Shown piece by piece: positions 18,804-29,300 of a DNA stretch of 64,000 nucleotides (the stretch's first letter is position 1; each line of letters opens with the position of its first letter). The DNA comes from Tetramitus jugosus (Eukaryota; Heterolobosea; Eutetramitea; Acrasida; Vahlkampfiidae). The notes beneath the pieces are model-generated. The model saw nothing but the letters and a program-made list of their open reading frames with translations, was not told where the DNA came from and searched no databases. The position numbers were made by a program, and so were the translations under genes. Where the stretch lies: NCBI GenBank assembly GCA_937625935.1, contig OW569394.1, forward strand, positions 1 to 64,000. Direction: 5' to 3'.

Positions 18804-19136
18804 ATGAGAACTATCGTACTTGTACTTGTTATTTTGGCCTTCGTTGCCTCGGTTTTAGCCCGTAGATATGACTCCATTTGCCTTAGAAATTGCAAGGCAT
18901 CAAATCCTGCAATATGCTTTGAAAGATGTGCCTTGGATGCTTTCTCTGACTCTTACAATAGATATGACTCCAATTGCTTGATGAGATGCAAAGCTAGTCC
19001 TGCAGTATGCCTCGACAGATGTACCTTGGGTCGTGCTCTCTCCGACTCCCAAGAATATGATTTCCTTTGCCTTAGAAATTGCAAAGCATCAAACCCTGCA
19101 ATATGCTTTGCCAGATGTGCTTCCAAATCTAATTAA
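18804..19136 (+). CDS. Small secreted protein with three CX3C-type cysteine hairpins
   Basis: 110 residues: a clear signal peptide (TIVLVLVILAFVASVLA, cleaved near residue 19) and three tandem units of about 28-32 residues. Each unit has the form YDSxCLxxCKAS(NP)A(I/V)CxxRC, that is CX3C-X6/7-CX3C. Two CX3C helices pinned by two disulfides form the helical-hairpin scaffold seen in plant hairpinins and other small defence or inhibitor peptides. Units 1 and 3 are nearly identical (NCKASNPAICF). Dibasic or acidic linkers between units might allow processing. It has its own promoter gap and a polyadenylation signal AATAAA at 19185. Function unknown. Confidence 0.75.
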   Translation: MRTIVLVLVILAFVASVLARRYDSICLRNCKASNPAICFERCALDAFSDSYNRYDSNCLMRCKASPAVCLDRCTLGRALSDSQEYDFLCLRNCKASNPAICFARCASKSN

Positions 19137-19853
19137 TCGGATATTTCAGGGCTTTCTCTTTTGAGTCCTAAAAGAAAGTTACGCAATAAAGACTGACAAC
19201 TGTTGATTTGAAACTGTTTACCTCAGCAGATGTCGGTCCTCCTGAGACATTACCACTTTTCTTGAAACAAAGACGGAGCACCAATGATACTATTCTCATT
19301 TGATTTCACTGTTGGTTTCTTTTTGCAAAGGTAATCCGAGTCCAATCTAACTGGTCCAATTTGCTCTTCATCTCTCTTTGATGGTTATCAAGCCACAACT
19401 TGTTCTTCCATGTACTTTTGTAAGTATGGAAACGAGATAAGCAAGTTGCAACATTTACAGCCACTTCTTTGCTGAGGTCCAATTCTTTGGTTATCTTTTA
19501 CCAGTACTAGAGTATGTTGGTAGGCACTATCCAAACCAGGTCTCGATTCATTTAGATCGAAATGAATCGATCAAGAATGATTTTGCAAAAATTTGTTATC
19601 TCAAAAAAATAGCATACAATTACCTTCACCTCATTTTATTTGAAGCGGTGATGGGATTACAACGGGCCTGTTTTTGTGATGATCACATAATCGTAAAGGT
19701 TTTTTTATCCCTTTTTCTTTTTTTTCTTCTCCCCTCTGTCCAGAATGGACAAGATGACTTGAAACCATCAACGAGATTAATACCATCATGAATGTATAAA
19801 TGAGATAGAAAATTGTTTCCCATCTAGATAAACAATCATACAATTAAATAACT
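19137..19853. other. Intergenic region
   Basis: It holds the 3' untranslated part of the small secreted gene (AATAAA at 19185-19190) and the upstream region of the protease gene. I see no further gene. A T-rich tract lies around 19699-19735, and AT-rich sequence directly precedes the protease ATG. Confidence 0.65.
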
Positions 19854-21239
19854 ATGAAAAACACAACTTACATAATTGCAATAGTTGTTACACTTGCTGT
19901 TCTGGTTACTACTCTTGATGCACTTAGAGTCAAGATTATCAAGAGAGGAAGAAGAGTGGAAGCAACTTGTGGCAATCAAACATGTCCAACTGGTGATTCT
20001 TGCTGCTTAAACAATCTTGTGGGACCTGCATCTGCCTGTTACAACCCAACTACTCATGCTTGCAAGCCAGACACATTCAAGCCCACTTCTAACAGTCTTT
20101 GTCAAACTGGCCATTTTGCAGGATGTAACGGAAAATGCTACGACTCAAATGCATACTATTGTAGCAGCTCTGGACAGATTGTAAAACTGGATACTTTGTT
20201 CAATTCAACCTCGTCATTGAGTGATACAACAATTATTAAGACTTTGAACTCGATTCAAGCCAGTTGGGTTGCAGGAGCCAATCCTAGTTTTGCTGGAAAA
20301 ACTTTGAATGATGTCAAAGTTTTAGCTGCAACACTCCTACCATCTCAACCTACAGTTCGTAATGTACATGAGACAAAGAATATCCAAGCATGTCCAGCAT
20401 GTCCATCAACAGATAAGTGTTGCGCAAGTACTTGTTACAACCCACGAACTCATGTGTGCTTGGGTGGCTTCTTCCTCTGTCCATTGGGTCACCTTCGCTG
20501 TGGATATGGATGCTATCTCCCAAATGCATACGACTGCTGTAATGATGTTCTCAAACCAAAAGGCACTTGCCCAGGAATTCCTACCAGCTTTAATGCTCTC
20601 AACAAATGGCCAGGTTGCATTAATCCAATTGGAAATCAAGGAGGTTGTGGATCATGTTGGGCATTCAGTGCTGCTCAAGTGCTTGGCGATAGATATTGCA
20701 TCAACAAAAACTTGGGAGCTGTTTTGTCATTATCCCCACAATATCAAGTATCGTGCGATACGGCAAACTTTGGCTGTAGTGGTGGATATCTTGACAAAAC
20801 ATGGAGCTTCCTTTCAACAAAAGGAGATCCTACCAGTACTTGCGTCCCATATTCTGGTACAAATGGAGTTTGTCCAACCAAATGTTCAAATAATTCTCCA
20901 TTGGTCCTCTACAAGGCTAAAGGTGCACTACAATTGAATGGAAACAATATCCCTTCAATTCAGAACGAAATTCTACAGTATGGACCCATCCAAGCAGCCT
21001 TCGCAGTTTATCAGGACTTTTTCTATTATACTTCTGGAGTTTACAAGTATTCTTCTGGTTCTTATGTGGGAGGACATGCAGTGCGTGTCGTTGGTTGGGG
21101 AGTAACTGGTAATAAACCCTATTGGATTGTTGCTAACCAATGGGGAACAGGCTTTGGTATCAACGGATTCTTCTGGATCAGTAGAGGAAATAATGAAGTT
21201 GGATTTGAATCAAGCATGTGGAAAGCTCTTCCAGCCTAA
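19854..21239 (+). CDS. Secreted C1A cysteine protease (cathepsin B-like) with Cys-rich N-terminal domains
   Basis: 461 residues with a signal peptide (IIAIVVTLAVLVTTLDA). Two cysteine-rich modules occupy about 37-120 and 185-240. Each has a C...CN/GxCY(D/L)xNAY.C pattern like the small carbohydrate-binding Cys-rich domain of amoebozoan proteins. The papain-fold domain follows: oxyanion Gln in GNQGG, nucleophile Cys268 in GSCWAFS, His408 in GGHAVRVVGWG, and Asn428 in VANQWG, where the family normally has NSW. The complete triad predicts an active secreted or lysosomal endopeptidase. No typical inhibitory propeptide motif is evident; the Cys-rich modules stand in its place. The gene is intronless and is followed by three tandem Pumilio-type sites. 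Confidence 0.88.
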   Translation: MKNTTYIIAIVVTLAVLVTTLDALRVKIIKRGRRVEATCGNQTCPTGDSCCLNNLVGPASACYNPTTHACKPDTFKPTSNSLCQTGHFAGCNGKCYDSNAYYCSSSGQIVKLDTLFNSTSSLSDTTIIKTLNSIQASWVAGANPSFAGKTLNDVKVLAATLLPSQPTVRNVHETKNIQACPACPSTDKCCASTCYNPRTHVCLGGFFLCPLGHLRCGYGCYLPNAYDCCNDVLKPKGTCPGIPTSFNALNKWPGCINPIGNQGGCGSCWAFSAAQVLGDRYCINKNLGAVLSLSPQYQVSCDTANFGCSGGYLDKTWSFLSTKGDPTSTCVPYSGTNGVCPTKCSNNSPLVLYKAKGALQLNGNNIPSIQNEILQYGPIQAAFAVYQDFFYYTSGVYKYSSGSYVGGHAVRVVGWGVTGNKPYWIVANQWGTGFGINGFFWISRGNNEVGFESSMWKALPA

Positions 21240-21254
21240 AACTTCAACTCACAA

Positions 21255-21278
21255 TGTAAATATGTAAATATGTAAATA
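21255..21278 (+). promoter_or_regulatory. Three tandem PUF/Pumilio-type sites in the protease 3' UTR
   Basis: TGTAAATA is repeated three times without spacing (21255, 21263, 21271), starting 16 bases after the protease stop codon. The consensus bound by Pumilio-family RNA-binding proteins is UGUANAUA, so each unit is a perfect match on the sense strand. An AATAAA-like polyadenylation signal follows at about 21287. Confidence 0.6.
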
Positions 21279-21330
21279 TGACATTAAAATAAAACCAGGG
21301 AGGATCAATCGATATGTTTCATTTCACTTC

Positions 21331-23811
21331 TTATTCATCAATCTCTGGTTTCTTGGATGCAGCCGCCAAAACTTCGATGTAGCTCAGTGGTGCAAAAAGA
21401 TGGCCATCTCCCTTGTAGAACTTGTTCTGAAATTCAATCCAATGAAGACGTAGAGCGTGCAAGAATGCAGACAAACTTTCCATGCCAAGGAGAACACCCA
21501 CAGTAGCACTGAACCAGATTGCAAAAATGGGGACGAATGCGATACCAGAGTTAATGAACAACTTGTGTACCATTGGGAGAGTGAACAAAGCTTCCATTGT
21601 CATGCCCCAGAATACTTCAGATAATTGGGCGTGAGCCAATGACAAAGCCCACAATCTCAAATAGGAAGCAGTGTTAGAAACAGAGCTCAAAGCAAAGTCG
21701 ATGGTGTGGATCAATTGTTTGATGAACAGTTCAGAGAAACCATCTTGCTCCTCATCACTTCCATGAGCATGAGATGCATGATCCTCAATAGATTCATGTT
21801 CATCTTCCAAGTTATCATACTTCTTATGAGCTTTCTTGTGGTGATAATACTCATACAATGGTTTTGGAATCAACAAAACAGGAATGGAGATAACAGCCAA
21901 TCCCAAGCAGACCAATTGAATGATCAACTGAACCTTGCCACTGTTCAAAATGGGCTCTTCTTTCAACCCCCAAGGATGCAAGAAGAAATCAGTCATAGTA
22001 GCCAATACACCAGGGACTACAGTTCCTGGTGTTCTAAATCTCCAATCACGAACCCACTTGTAGATGATCAAGAAATCCATGTAACCGAAAGTGCACATCA
22101 AGATGAACACTTCTGGTATGAATTCAACGAAGAAATCAATGTAATCACCAAAGTAGATGTGATTGAAAGCAGAGAAAATTATACCAAGCATCATATGAGC
22201 AACACCAAAAATCACAGACATCTTCATCTTCATGGAGTTGTAGAACTGAAGCTTGTTCGTTGCACCGAACCATGCAGGATCGACACCAAACACATAAGTT
22301 CTTGGCTTGTCAATATCTTTTGCAAAGTAAGAATTCCATTGATCGACACCCCATCCATTAATCTGAGAATTAAACATGTTGAAACTCAAACCGAAGCAAT
22401 CATTGTACAACAAACCAGTGTAGATAGAGAAGAGACCCATGAGTGTCATAGCATATCTAGCATGATAGATCATACCGAACATCTCGCTATCCTCAGCAAC
22501 TGCCTTCAACTTCTTCTCGAGCAATACCATTGAAAGACTGAACAAGGTTAGAACCACACCATGACCAAAGTCACCAAACATCACTGCAAACAAGAAGGGA
22601 AAAGTAATTATTGTCATCACGCCAGGATTCATTTCCTTGTATCTTGGGACACCGTATGCATTGACAATATCCTGGAAGGGCGCAGTAAATTTGTTCATTT
22701 CGAAATAGGTGGGTGGTACTTCATCAGTTTGCAACTCTTCACACAAACTGTGAACTTGAGAACCAGATGTGCTTTTTGCTTCTTCCATCTTCATTCTGAC
22801 CAACTCCAAGTGCTTGGTTGGAACCCAACACTCAGCAATAACCGAATTTTGAATCTTGTAGTCAAACAAGTTCATTGTGTGGAAAATTGCCTTCTCCTTT
22901 GCGACCCTTCTCTTCCATTGAATCAGAAAAGCAGAGATATCGCCCAAAATACCTCTTGCACGATCCCTGGTGGTGTCAATAGTCACATCAATCTCATCAA
23001 TTCTTTGATCCAAATTTCTGGTAATCACATTTACATCACCTTCAGGGACATCATGCATGGAAGCATTCAAAGACTCGCAAATCTTTCTAATCTTATCACG
23101 AGCTCTGTTAGCGCCAAAGTAGATGGTGAAAACAGACTTCTTAATGTTCTTCTTGCTTCTTGCGTCAAACAACTCTTGTTGAATTTCAGCAAAATTAGGA
23201 ACGCAGTTACCTCTGGTGGCACGGAAAACCAACATGGAGAAAACAGGAATCTTGTCACTAGGAATGACACCAGTCAAGTTGCTCAGAGATCCAGAAGTGG
23301 CTTTCACGTTTAAAGTGGTGCTATCAGAATCCAACAAATTGGCCTGAGAATCAACACTAGAGTCAGTATTGAAACTTGATTCAGAGTCATAGTGCTCACC
23401 CAATCTAATAACGTATAACAATTCCTCACTCTTGTTCTTCTCAGTCATCATTTGTTCCAAGTTGCTCTGCAATTGTCTCAACTCTTGTTCATAGTCATTA
23501 AACTTTGCTTCCAAGTCGTCCAATGTCTCATCAGCTGCTTCCTCATCACCACGAGGCTTGACAAGCTTCATGGTCTTTGAGTATTCAGACTTGTAGATTT
23601 GTTCTTCGAAAAATCTCAAGATTCGCTCTAACTCTTCGCATCTTTTGACCTGTGATGCGTATTGTCTTTGGAAAGCATTCAAATGAGAAGAAAGATCCCT
23701 GAATTCCACAAGTCCCAACTCTCCCAAAGCTTCAACAGTATCATGAGCTGCCTCACGCTGCATCGTCATTTGGACCAATGACATATCCTCACTTCTCCAT
23801 AGAGAGCTCAT
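21331..23811 (-). CDS. V-type proton ATPase 100-kDa subunit a (V0)
   Basis: 826 residues from ATG 23811 (MSSLWRSEDMSLVQ), the normal length and N terminus of the family. The cytoplasmic half contains coiled-coil stretches. The C-terminal half has the eight or so membrane helices, including the proton-channel helix with the essential arginine (about residue 719) in TASYLRLWALSLAHAQLSE. With the c-ring it forms the proton path that acidifies lysosomes, contractile vacuole and secretory vesicles. The frame is open upstream to 23976 without an ATG. A donor-like AAGGTATGT (intron from 23889) and an acceptor TTCTAG just before the ATG suggest a 77-nt intron in the 5' untranslated region. It is convergent with the protease gene, 91 bp apart. 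Confidence 0.95.
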   Translation of the reverse strand: MSSLWRSEDMSLVQMTMQREAAHDTVEALGELGLVEFRDLSSHLNAFQRQYASQVKRCEELERILRFFEEQIYKSEYSKTMKLVKPRGDEEAADETLDDLEAKFNDYEQELRQLQSNLEQMMTEKNKSEELLYVIRLGEHYDSESSFNTDSSVDSQANLLDSDSTTLNVKATSGSLSNLTGVIPSDKIPVFSMLVFRATRGNCVPNFAEIQQELFDARSKKNIKKSVFTIYFGANRARDKIRKICESLNASMHDVPEGDVNVITRNLDQRIDEIDVTIDTTRDRARGILGDISAFLIQWKRRVAKEKAIFHTMNLFDYKIQNSVIAECWVPTKHLELVRMKMEEAKSTSGSQVHSLCEELQTDEVPPTYFEMNKFTAPFQDIVNAYGVPRYKEMNPGVMTIITFPFLFAVMFGDFGHGVVLTLFSLSMVLLEKKLKAVAEDSEMFGMIYHARYAMTLMGLFSIYTGLLYNDCFGLSFNMFNSQINGWGVDQWNSYFAKDIDKPRTYVFGVDPAWFGATNKLQFYNSMKMKMSVIFGVAHMMLGIIFSAFNHIYFGDYIDFFVEFIPEVFILMCTFGYMDFLIIYKWVRDWRFRTPGTVVPGVLATMTDFFLHPWGLKEEPILNSGKVQLIIQLVCLGLAVISIPVLLIPKPLYEYYHHKKAHKKYDNLEDEHESIEDHASHAHGSDEEQDGFSELFIKQLIHTIDFALSSVSNTASYLRLWALSLAHAQLSEVFWGMTMEALFTLPMVHKLFINSGIAFVPIFAIWFSATVGVLLGMESLSAFLHALRLHWIEFQNKFYKGDGHLFAPLSYIEVLAAASKKPEIDE

Positions 23812-23889
23812 TCTAGAATTTGAGCGAATGTGGCTGTTGGTGAGTGACACTAGTGGTAGTTTAGCAATCAATAAGCATAACAAACATAC

Positions 23890-24865
23890 CTTATGGTAAA
23901 TATTACAAAGCTTTTTGGTTTTGTGAAAATTTAGGGCATCACAGAGACCTCTGCCAAATAGTATCTTTTCCACCAACTAAATATCTAACTCATCAACCTT
24001 GGAGAACACCTTACAAGAACACAGTGTATTGGAAAGCACGAATTAGATTCCTTCGTTATCTGAGTTGCGTGTGTTGGCCCATCGCAAAAAATCTCATGAG
24101 ATGATATTTATTAATATCTCTCTGGGTGAATCTGTCGCATATCCAATTAGATCATCAGGAATAATGAATTTCCTGGCTTGTCACGAAAATTTTCGAGAGA
24201 CACAAAACCTGAAAAACAGCATTCTTTTTCCACCTTAACCACCTTAACCATACTTCGTCGAATAGAGTGTTAATAATAAGGGTGACTACTACCAAAAATG
24301 TGAACAACAATCCTCACTCAATCCAACGTCTCTTGTCATACACCAAGATCGATTTACAATGCTCATATGCACCTTTTCGATGAAAACATTGTCTACAAGG
24401 TTACTTTAACAAAGTTCTTCTCGAGAATACTGAGTGAATACCTTCCAAGTATGGGAGATGCTGAACCATTCTCGTGCGAGCCAATACTGTTCCATCGATA
24501 GTTGGAAGTATACTCAATTGCAACCACTTTTTAAAGTCGATATGGTGATGATAGTTGAAAACTTTTTCTCCCGCGATTTCTCCAAAGTTTTCTAATGTTC
24601 CGACAACGGGGAAATGCAGTTGAAGGATGGTGCAAAATTTTTTGCAAGCATAATACCACAATTGCAGTTGTCACGGAAAGAAAGGTTGCTGCTCATGCAA
24701 AAAGAAGAATAAAAGGGATAGTATCTTTAGTGACGATCCTTGTGGCGGTCATGTTTAGCCAGAGGCATCTTTCGGAAGGAACAATTTTATTTACTCCATT
24801 TGGATGTTCCTGTCAAGCAAGGATCAAAGAAATTTTGGGTTTTTCACAAACAAAACCAAACCAGA
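23890..24865. other. Intergenic region between V-ATPase a and the MRH-like gene
   Basis: No gene is supported on either strand. It presumably contains the promoters of the two divergent genes. A small tandem CCACCTTAA repeat lies near 24232-24248. Bases 24780-24852 resemble the region upstream of the fibrinogen/EGF gene (an ACAATT...CCATTTGG...AAATTTT...TTTCACA pattern). Confidence 0.55.
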
Positions 24866-26096
24866 ATGAATATTCTTTTATACTCCCTAGTTCTGTTGAG
24901 CCTTCTTTTTATTTCGACGACTGCCCTTGAAAACTCATGCATCAAAACATTCAGTGTCAAAGGCAAGCAATACACTGCCGATCTGACTGGTTTATTTTCA
25001 TCGTAAGTGTTTTGAATTCATTCTTTCTGTTTTCATGCCCCCCAGTTTGGCACCAACTCTCTTAAAATCAATTTCTGAGAACAGAAATCGTTCAGTCACT
25101 GCTCAGGGTGCTGATGGGTACTTCTACTCCATTAATCCTTGCTCTTCCATTCCTCAGCCTGCTTCCTCCTGCCCTGGTGGTACTTTCTTAGGATACCAAC
25201 TTTCGAGGGACCTACATAACTGTTTCCCAATCGCTCAGGGTATTTCTCCGACTGTAAAGAGCATGGAGTTGATTGATCCTGATGATGCTTCAGGTGGTCT
25301 CTTGATCAAGATGAACACTGTTGATGGAACATACAACCGTGGTGCTGAAATGAAAATTTATTGCAAAGTGAACACCACAATTGTGGATGCAACTGTCAAA
25401 GAAAGGAAGGATGATCTCTACACCAGTATTTATGTATTTAACGTGAAGAGTGGATATGCATGTCTTGGAAGTGTTCCTCCTCCCAAGAAAGGATGCATCA
25501 AAACATTCAATGTCAAAGACAAGCAATACACTGCTGATTTGAATGGCCTATTTCCCTCGTAAGTGTCAATTGCATCTTGTTGGTTCGTTCCTTCGATTTT
25601 CATTCATTTTTATGACCATTTACTAACTCTATTATTTTATTATCTGCTCACCAGAAATCATCCAGACACTGTCCGGGGCGGTGAGTACGTGTATTACATT
25701 AACCCTTGCTCTTCAATTCCTCCACCTGCTGCTGCCTCCTGCCCTTCAGATCGTGAATACTCGGGATACCAACTGTCGGATGACAAGCAACATTGTTATG
25801 GAATCGCCATGACTTCATCTCCGACCATTGAGCTGATGGATCCTGCTAATGCCTCAGGTGGAATCTTGATCAAAATGGGTACAGTTGATGGCCCATTTCA
25901 CCGCGGTGCTGAAATGAAAATTTCTTGCAAAGTGAACACCACAATTGTGGATGCAACTGTAACGGAGATGCAGGATGGTCCCTACGGTAGTATCTACTCA
26001 TTCAGCCTGAAGAGTGGATATGCATGTCTTGGAGGAGCTTCTCCTCCCACTCCTCCCAAGAAAGGATGCTGCTGTTGTTCTTGCAAGAAGAAATAG
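24866..26096 (+). CDS. Secreted protein with two MRH/ATG27-like lectin-type domains
   Basis: Three exons (24866-25002, 25085-25558, 25655-26096) give 350 residues. Both introns (82 and 96 nt) start GTAAGTG, end CAG and keep frame exactly. A signal peptide (LLYSLVLLSLLFISTTA) precedes two repeats of about 160 residues. Each begins CIKTF.VK.KQYTADL.GLF, has YxxNPCSSIP in the middle and ends SGYACLG. Spaced cysteines, a YxYxINPC strand and the closing Y.F.(V/L)KSGYAC are the layout of mannose-6-phosphate-receptor-homology and ATG27 domains, which bind glycans or cargo in the secretory and lysosomal pathway. There is no membrane helix; the end is Lys/Cys-rich (CCCCSCKKK), perhaps an acylation site. 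Each repeat contains an intron at the same codon, proof of internal duplication. Confidence 0.75.
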
Positions 26097-26189
26097 AGAC
26101 TGTTGGTCAAACTTTCAATGAACTCTCTCTCATGCTTGTCGTTTTAGTTTGCATCAAAGCGGGAGGGGACAATTATTACCCCATTTGGG

Positions 26190-26205
26190 TGACGCAGCTG
26201 CGTCA
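26190..26205. promoter_or_regulatory. 16-bp perfect palindrome upstream of the fibrinogen/EGF gene
   Basis: TGACGCAGCTGCGTCA is perfectly self-complementary, 140 bp before the ATG at 26346. It combines a central CAGCTG (E-box type) with TGACG half-sites (bZIP type), so a dimeric transcription factor site is plausible. Confidence 0.45.
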
Positions 26206-26345
26206 TAGTTCAAAATTTTTTTTCACACAAACACCAGTTGCATTATTTATCTTAGCAAGTAACTATTTTTCCGGGTGGGCCCACGTCTTCTTTGCAAATT
26301 GATAGGTCTCCCAGGAAAAGTAACAAAACGACAGCATTTAACAAC

Positions 26346-29300
26346 ATGAAGGGGTTAGTTGTGACATTTGCCGTTGTGGCCCTCATTCTCTTGTGTGGAC
26401 TGCACGATGTTGTTCATGCCACCGCAACTCTGGCACGTCCAAGAGATTGCAGGCAAATTCTCAAGCAAAACATGGGTGCTGTTTCAGGAAATTACACGAT
26501 CTACGCCGATGGAGTGACACCTGCCATTGTCAAGTGTGACATGACTTTGTTGGGTGGAGGTTGGACCATTTTTGATTATTATCCAAAGTCGTATGCTGCA
26601 CCTGGTAATATGACAGCCCCCTATCTCGTTAGGCTTAACAATACCGATGCTCATGTTCGAGCGAATCAAATTTACTTTGGTGGAAATTCAGCTGCCGATA
26701 GCACACTTGAGAATGTTTTTGGAGAGGATATACTCTTTTTGGGTGTTGATTCAGAGTTTTGTTCATTCCAGAGATTTCAATCTGTTAATTCCTTACCACA
26801 ACAACCCGGTACTGTGTCTGTCTTCACATATGAAATCGGTTGCTTGATGACATTCCAAGAAGGAACCTTTACGGAGTTGTATTATCTAGTTGGCTTCTCA
26901 GATGGAGAGTCTGCATTTTTTCACTCCGGCTATGAGGACAACAAGTACAACTATTCATTCACCTTTTATATGAGAGAATATTTTGAATGTTATAGAATCA
27001 GTGAATATGATACTGAATTTGTTTGCAACGGTAACGGAGTTTGCATTGGAACGGACATATGTATCTGTAATGAGCACTATTATGGTCAAGAGTGTGAATT
27101 GACTACTTGCTCGGGTGTGCAGAGTAACTGTCCTTCTGTATGCTCTACTAGGGGTACTTGCGTGTCATACAACACTTGTAACTGTACTGAGGGATATGGA
27201 GAAAATGATTGTTCATTACCAGTCTGTTTCGCTTTACCAAGCAATGAGAAACAAGTTTGTAGTGGACACGGTGTCTGTGATTCTCCTGATACATGTTTGT
27301 GCCATTTTGGATACACTGGGACTAATTGTTCTCAAAAGATTGATGGCAATGTGACAGGTGCTTGTAATTGCACCGAGGGCTACGGAGATGTTGATTGTCA
27401 GACTCCCATCTGCCATGGAATTTTGGGTAGTGATACAAGTGTATGCAGTGGAAATGGTGCTTGTTTAATTCCCAATTATTGTGATTGTGATCCTGGTTAT
27501 GATGGGCCTGATTGTTCTCTCGTAACATGCTTCGGTATTCCATCCAATAATCCTCTTTCATGTGGTGCCAACGGTTCTTGTATAGGTATCGATAAGTGTA
27601 AATGCAGTGATGAATATCTTGGAGCTGAGTGTTCATACCCCATCTGTTTCTCAGTTGATTCCCGAAATGTGTCCGCGTGCTACGGAAATGGGCAATGCAT
27701 TGCACCAAATGTCTGTCAGTGTTATGAAGGTTACACTGGTGAAATGTGTACAATGCCATATTGTTTTGGTTTCTTTTATACTGAACCAGGTGTTTGCAAT
27801 GGACACGGGTCATGTTCTAACAAAGACACCTGTAATTGTAATGCAGGCTACACTGGTCCGGATTGTTCCATCAAGACTTGTCACGGCATTTCAGCTCAAA
27901 ACAGCTTCGTTTGCTCTCAACATGGTGTTTGTGTCGATGTCAATCAATGTTTGTGTCTCTCTGGATATTATGGCACAGATTGTTCCGATATCGAATGTTT
28001 TTCTATTCCTGCAAATGATTCAAGAGTATGTTCGAATGGTCGTGGTGCATGTACTGGTCCAAATCATTGTGATTGCAATGAAGGATATTCGGGTGCTGAT
28101 TGTTCTGTCAATGATTGTGTCTGTGTGTACATGGATTCTGAAGATACTTGCAATGGTTTTGGCGAATGTGTTGATTTTGGTCAATGTGGATGTGATGAAA
28201 GTATTGGTAATTGCTCATTGCCCACTTGTTATGGCTTTACTTCTTCTGACTCTAGAGTGTGCAGTGGTAAAGGTATCTGCATCGGTCCAAATCATTGCGT
28301 CTGCGCGAACGATGGATACACGAAAGATTGTTCAGTTCCAATCTGTTACTCTGTTCCTGGTGATTCGGTGAATGTATGTTCTGGACATGGTACTTGCTCT
28401 AAACCGGACACCTGTATCTGTCCAGAAGGTTACAGTGGTAACCAATGTCACACCTTCACTTGTTCCTTCTTTCTGCCGACAGATTCTGAGGTCTGTAATG
28501 GTAGAGGCCATTGTGGCTCATACAACAACTGTACTTGCGACTCTGGATTCTCTGGCTATAATTGTGAAACTGTGGACACCTGCTCTGGAGACTATACACT
28601 TGCTTTGTTGTCTAGTTCTAATGCTCAATCAGTGGTGCTCTCTGATTCATCTTGTGAGACAGTTTTAGCTTCCATTCCGACCGTACAACTGGCTACCCCT
28701 CAACATGTTGTTTTCAATGGAAATGCCCTCTATCTTTTCAAGTTGGATTCGATTCATGTTGTACCATTCACTAGTACATCTACACTTTCTTCAACAGACT
28801 TGTCAATTTCCATAACGTCAAGTGCTCTCATCGGTGTTCAAGCATCAGAATCTGCTCTCTATGCCTTTGCCACATTCAACGGAGTACCAACTATCACCAA
28901 AATTGATTTGACCACCAAACAGAGGACATCACTTTCCTTGACAGGGTACTCAGTATCATCTGTATTCAATAGTTCCCAATTTATGGCTCTGAGTAATGAT
29001 ATTTTGTTCTGCATCGCTCAGAATTCGCAAGGACACGCAGTATTGAGTGTGGATGCATTACTTACCACGTATGCTCCCATTTTCACATTCAGTGCATTGG
29101 ACGTCGAGTCTCTACTAATTATCAACGGACTACCTACCATCATCAGGAAATCAACTCTATATTCGATCATTTCTGGTAGTTTGTATCATGTTAACAACCT
29201 GACGACCACTGCTCCAATTACTTCAAAGATTGAAGCGTCCAACAAAATCTATTTAATCAGAGACAAGCACATCACAGTATTGAAAAAGGACGATGGTTCC

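Noticed and set aside
21706-23313. Plus-strand open frames of 275 and 250 codons opposite the V-ATPase gene
   Set aside because: They are antisense to a clearly conserved coding sequence and have no protein-like features.
24401-24661. 86-codon minus-strand open frame upstream of the MRH-like gene
   Set aside because: No ATG context, composition or neighbour supports it; it sits in the promoter region of the gene at 24866.
27086-28668. Long open frames on both strands inside the EGF-coding part of the fibrinogen/EGF gene
   Set aside because: Repeated EGF codons keep other frames open by chance; the same happens throughout the giant gene. They are shadows, not genes.
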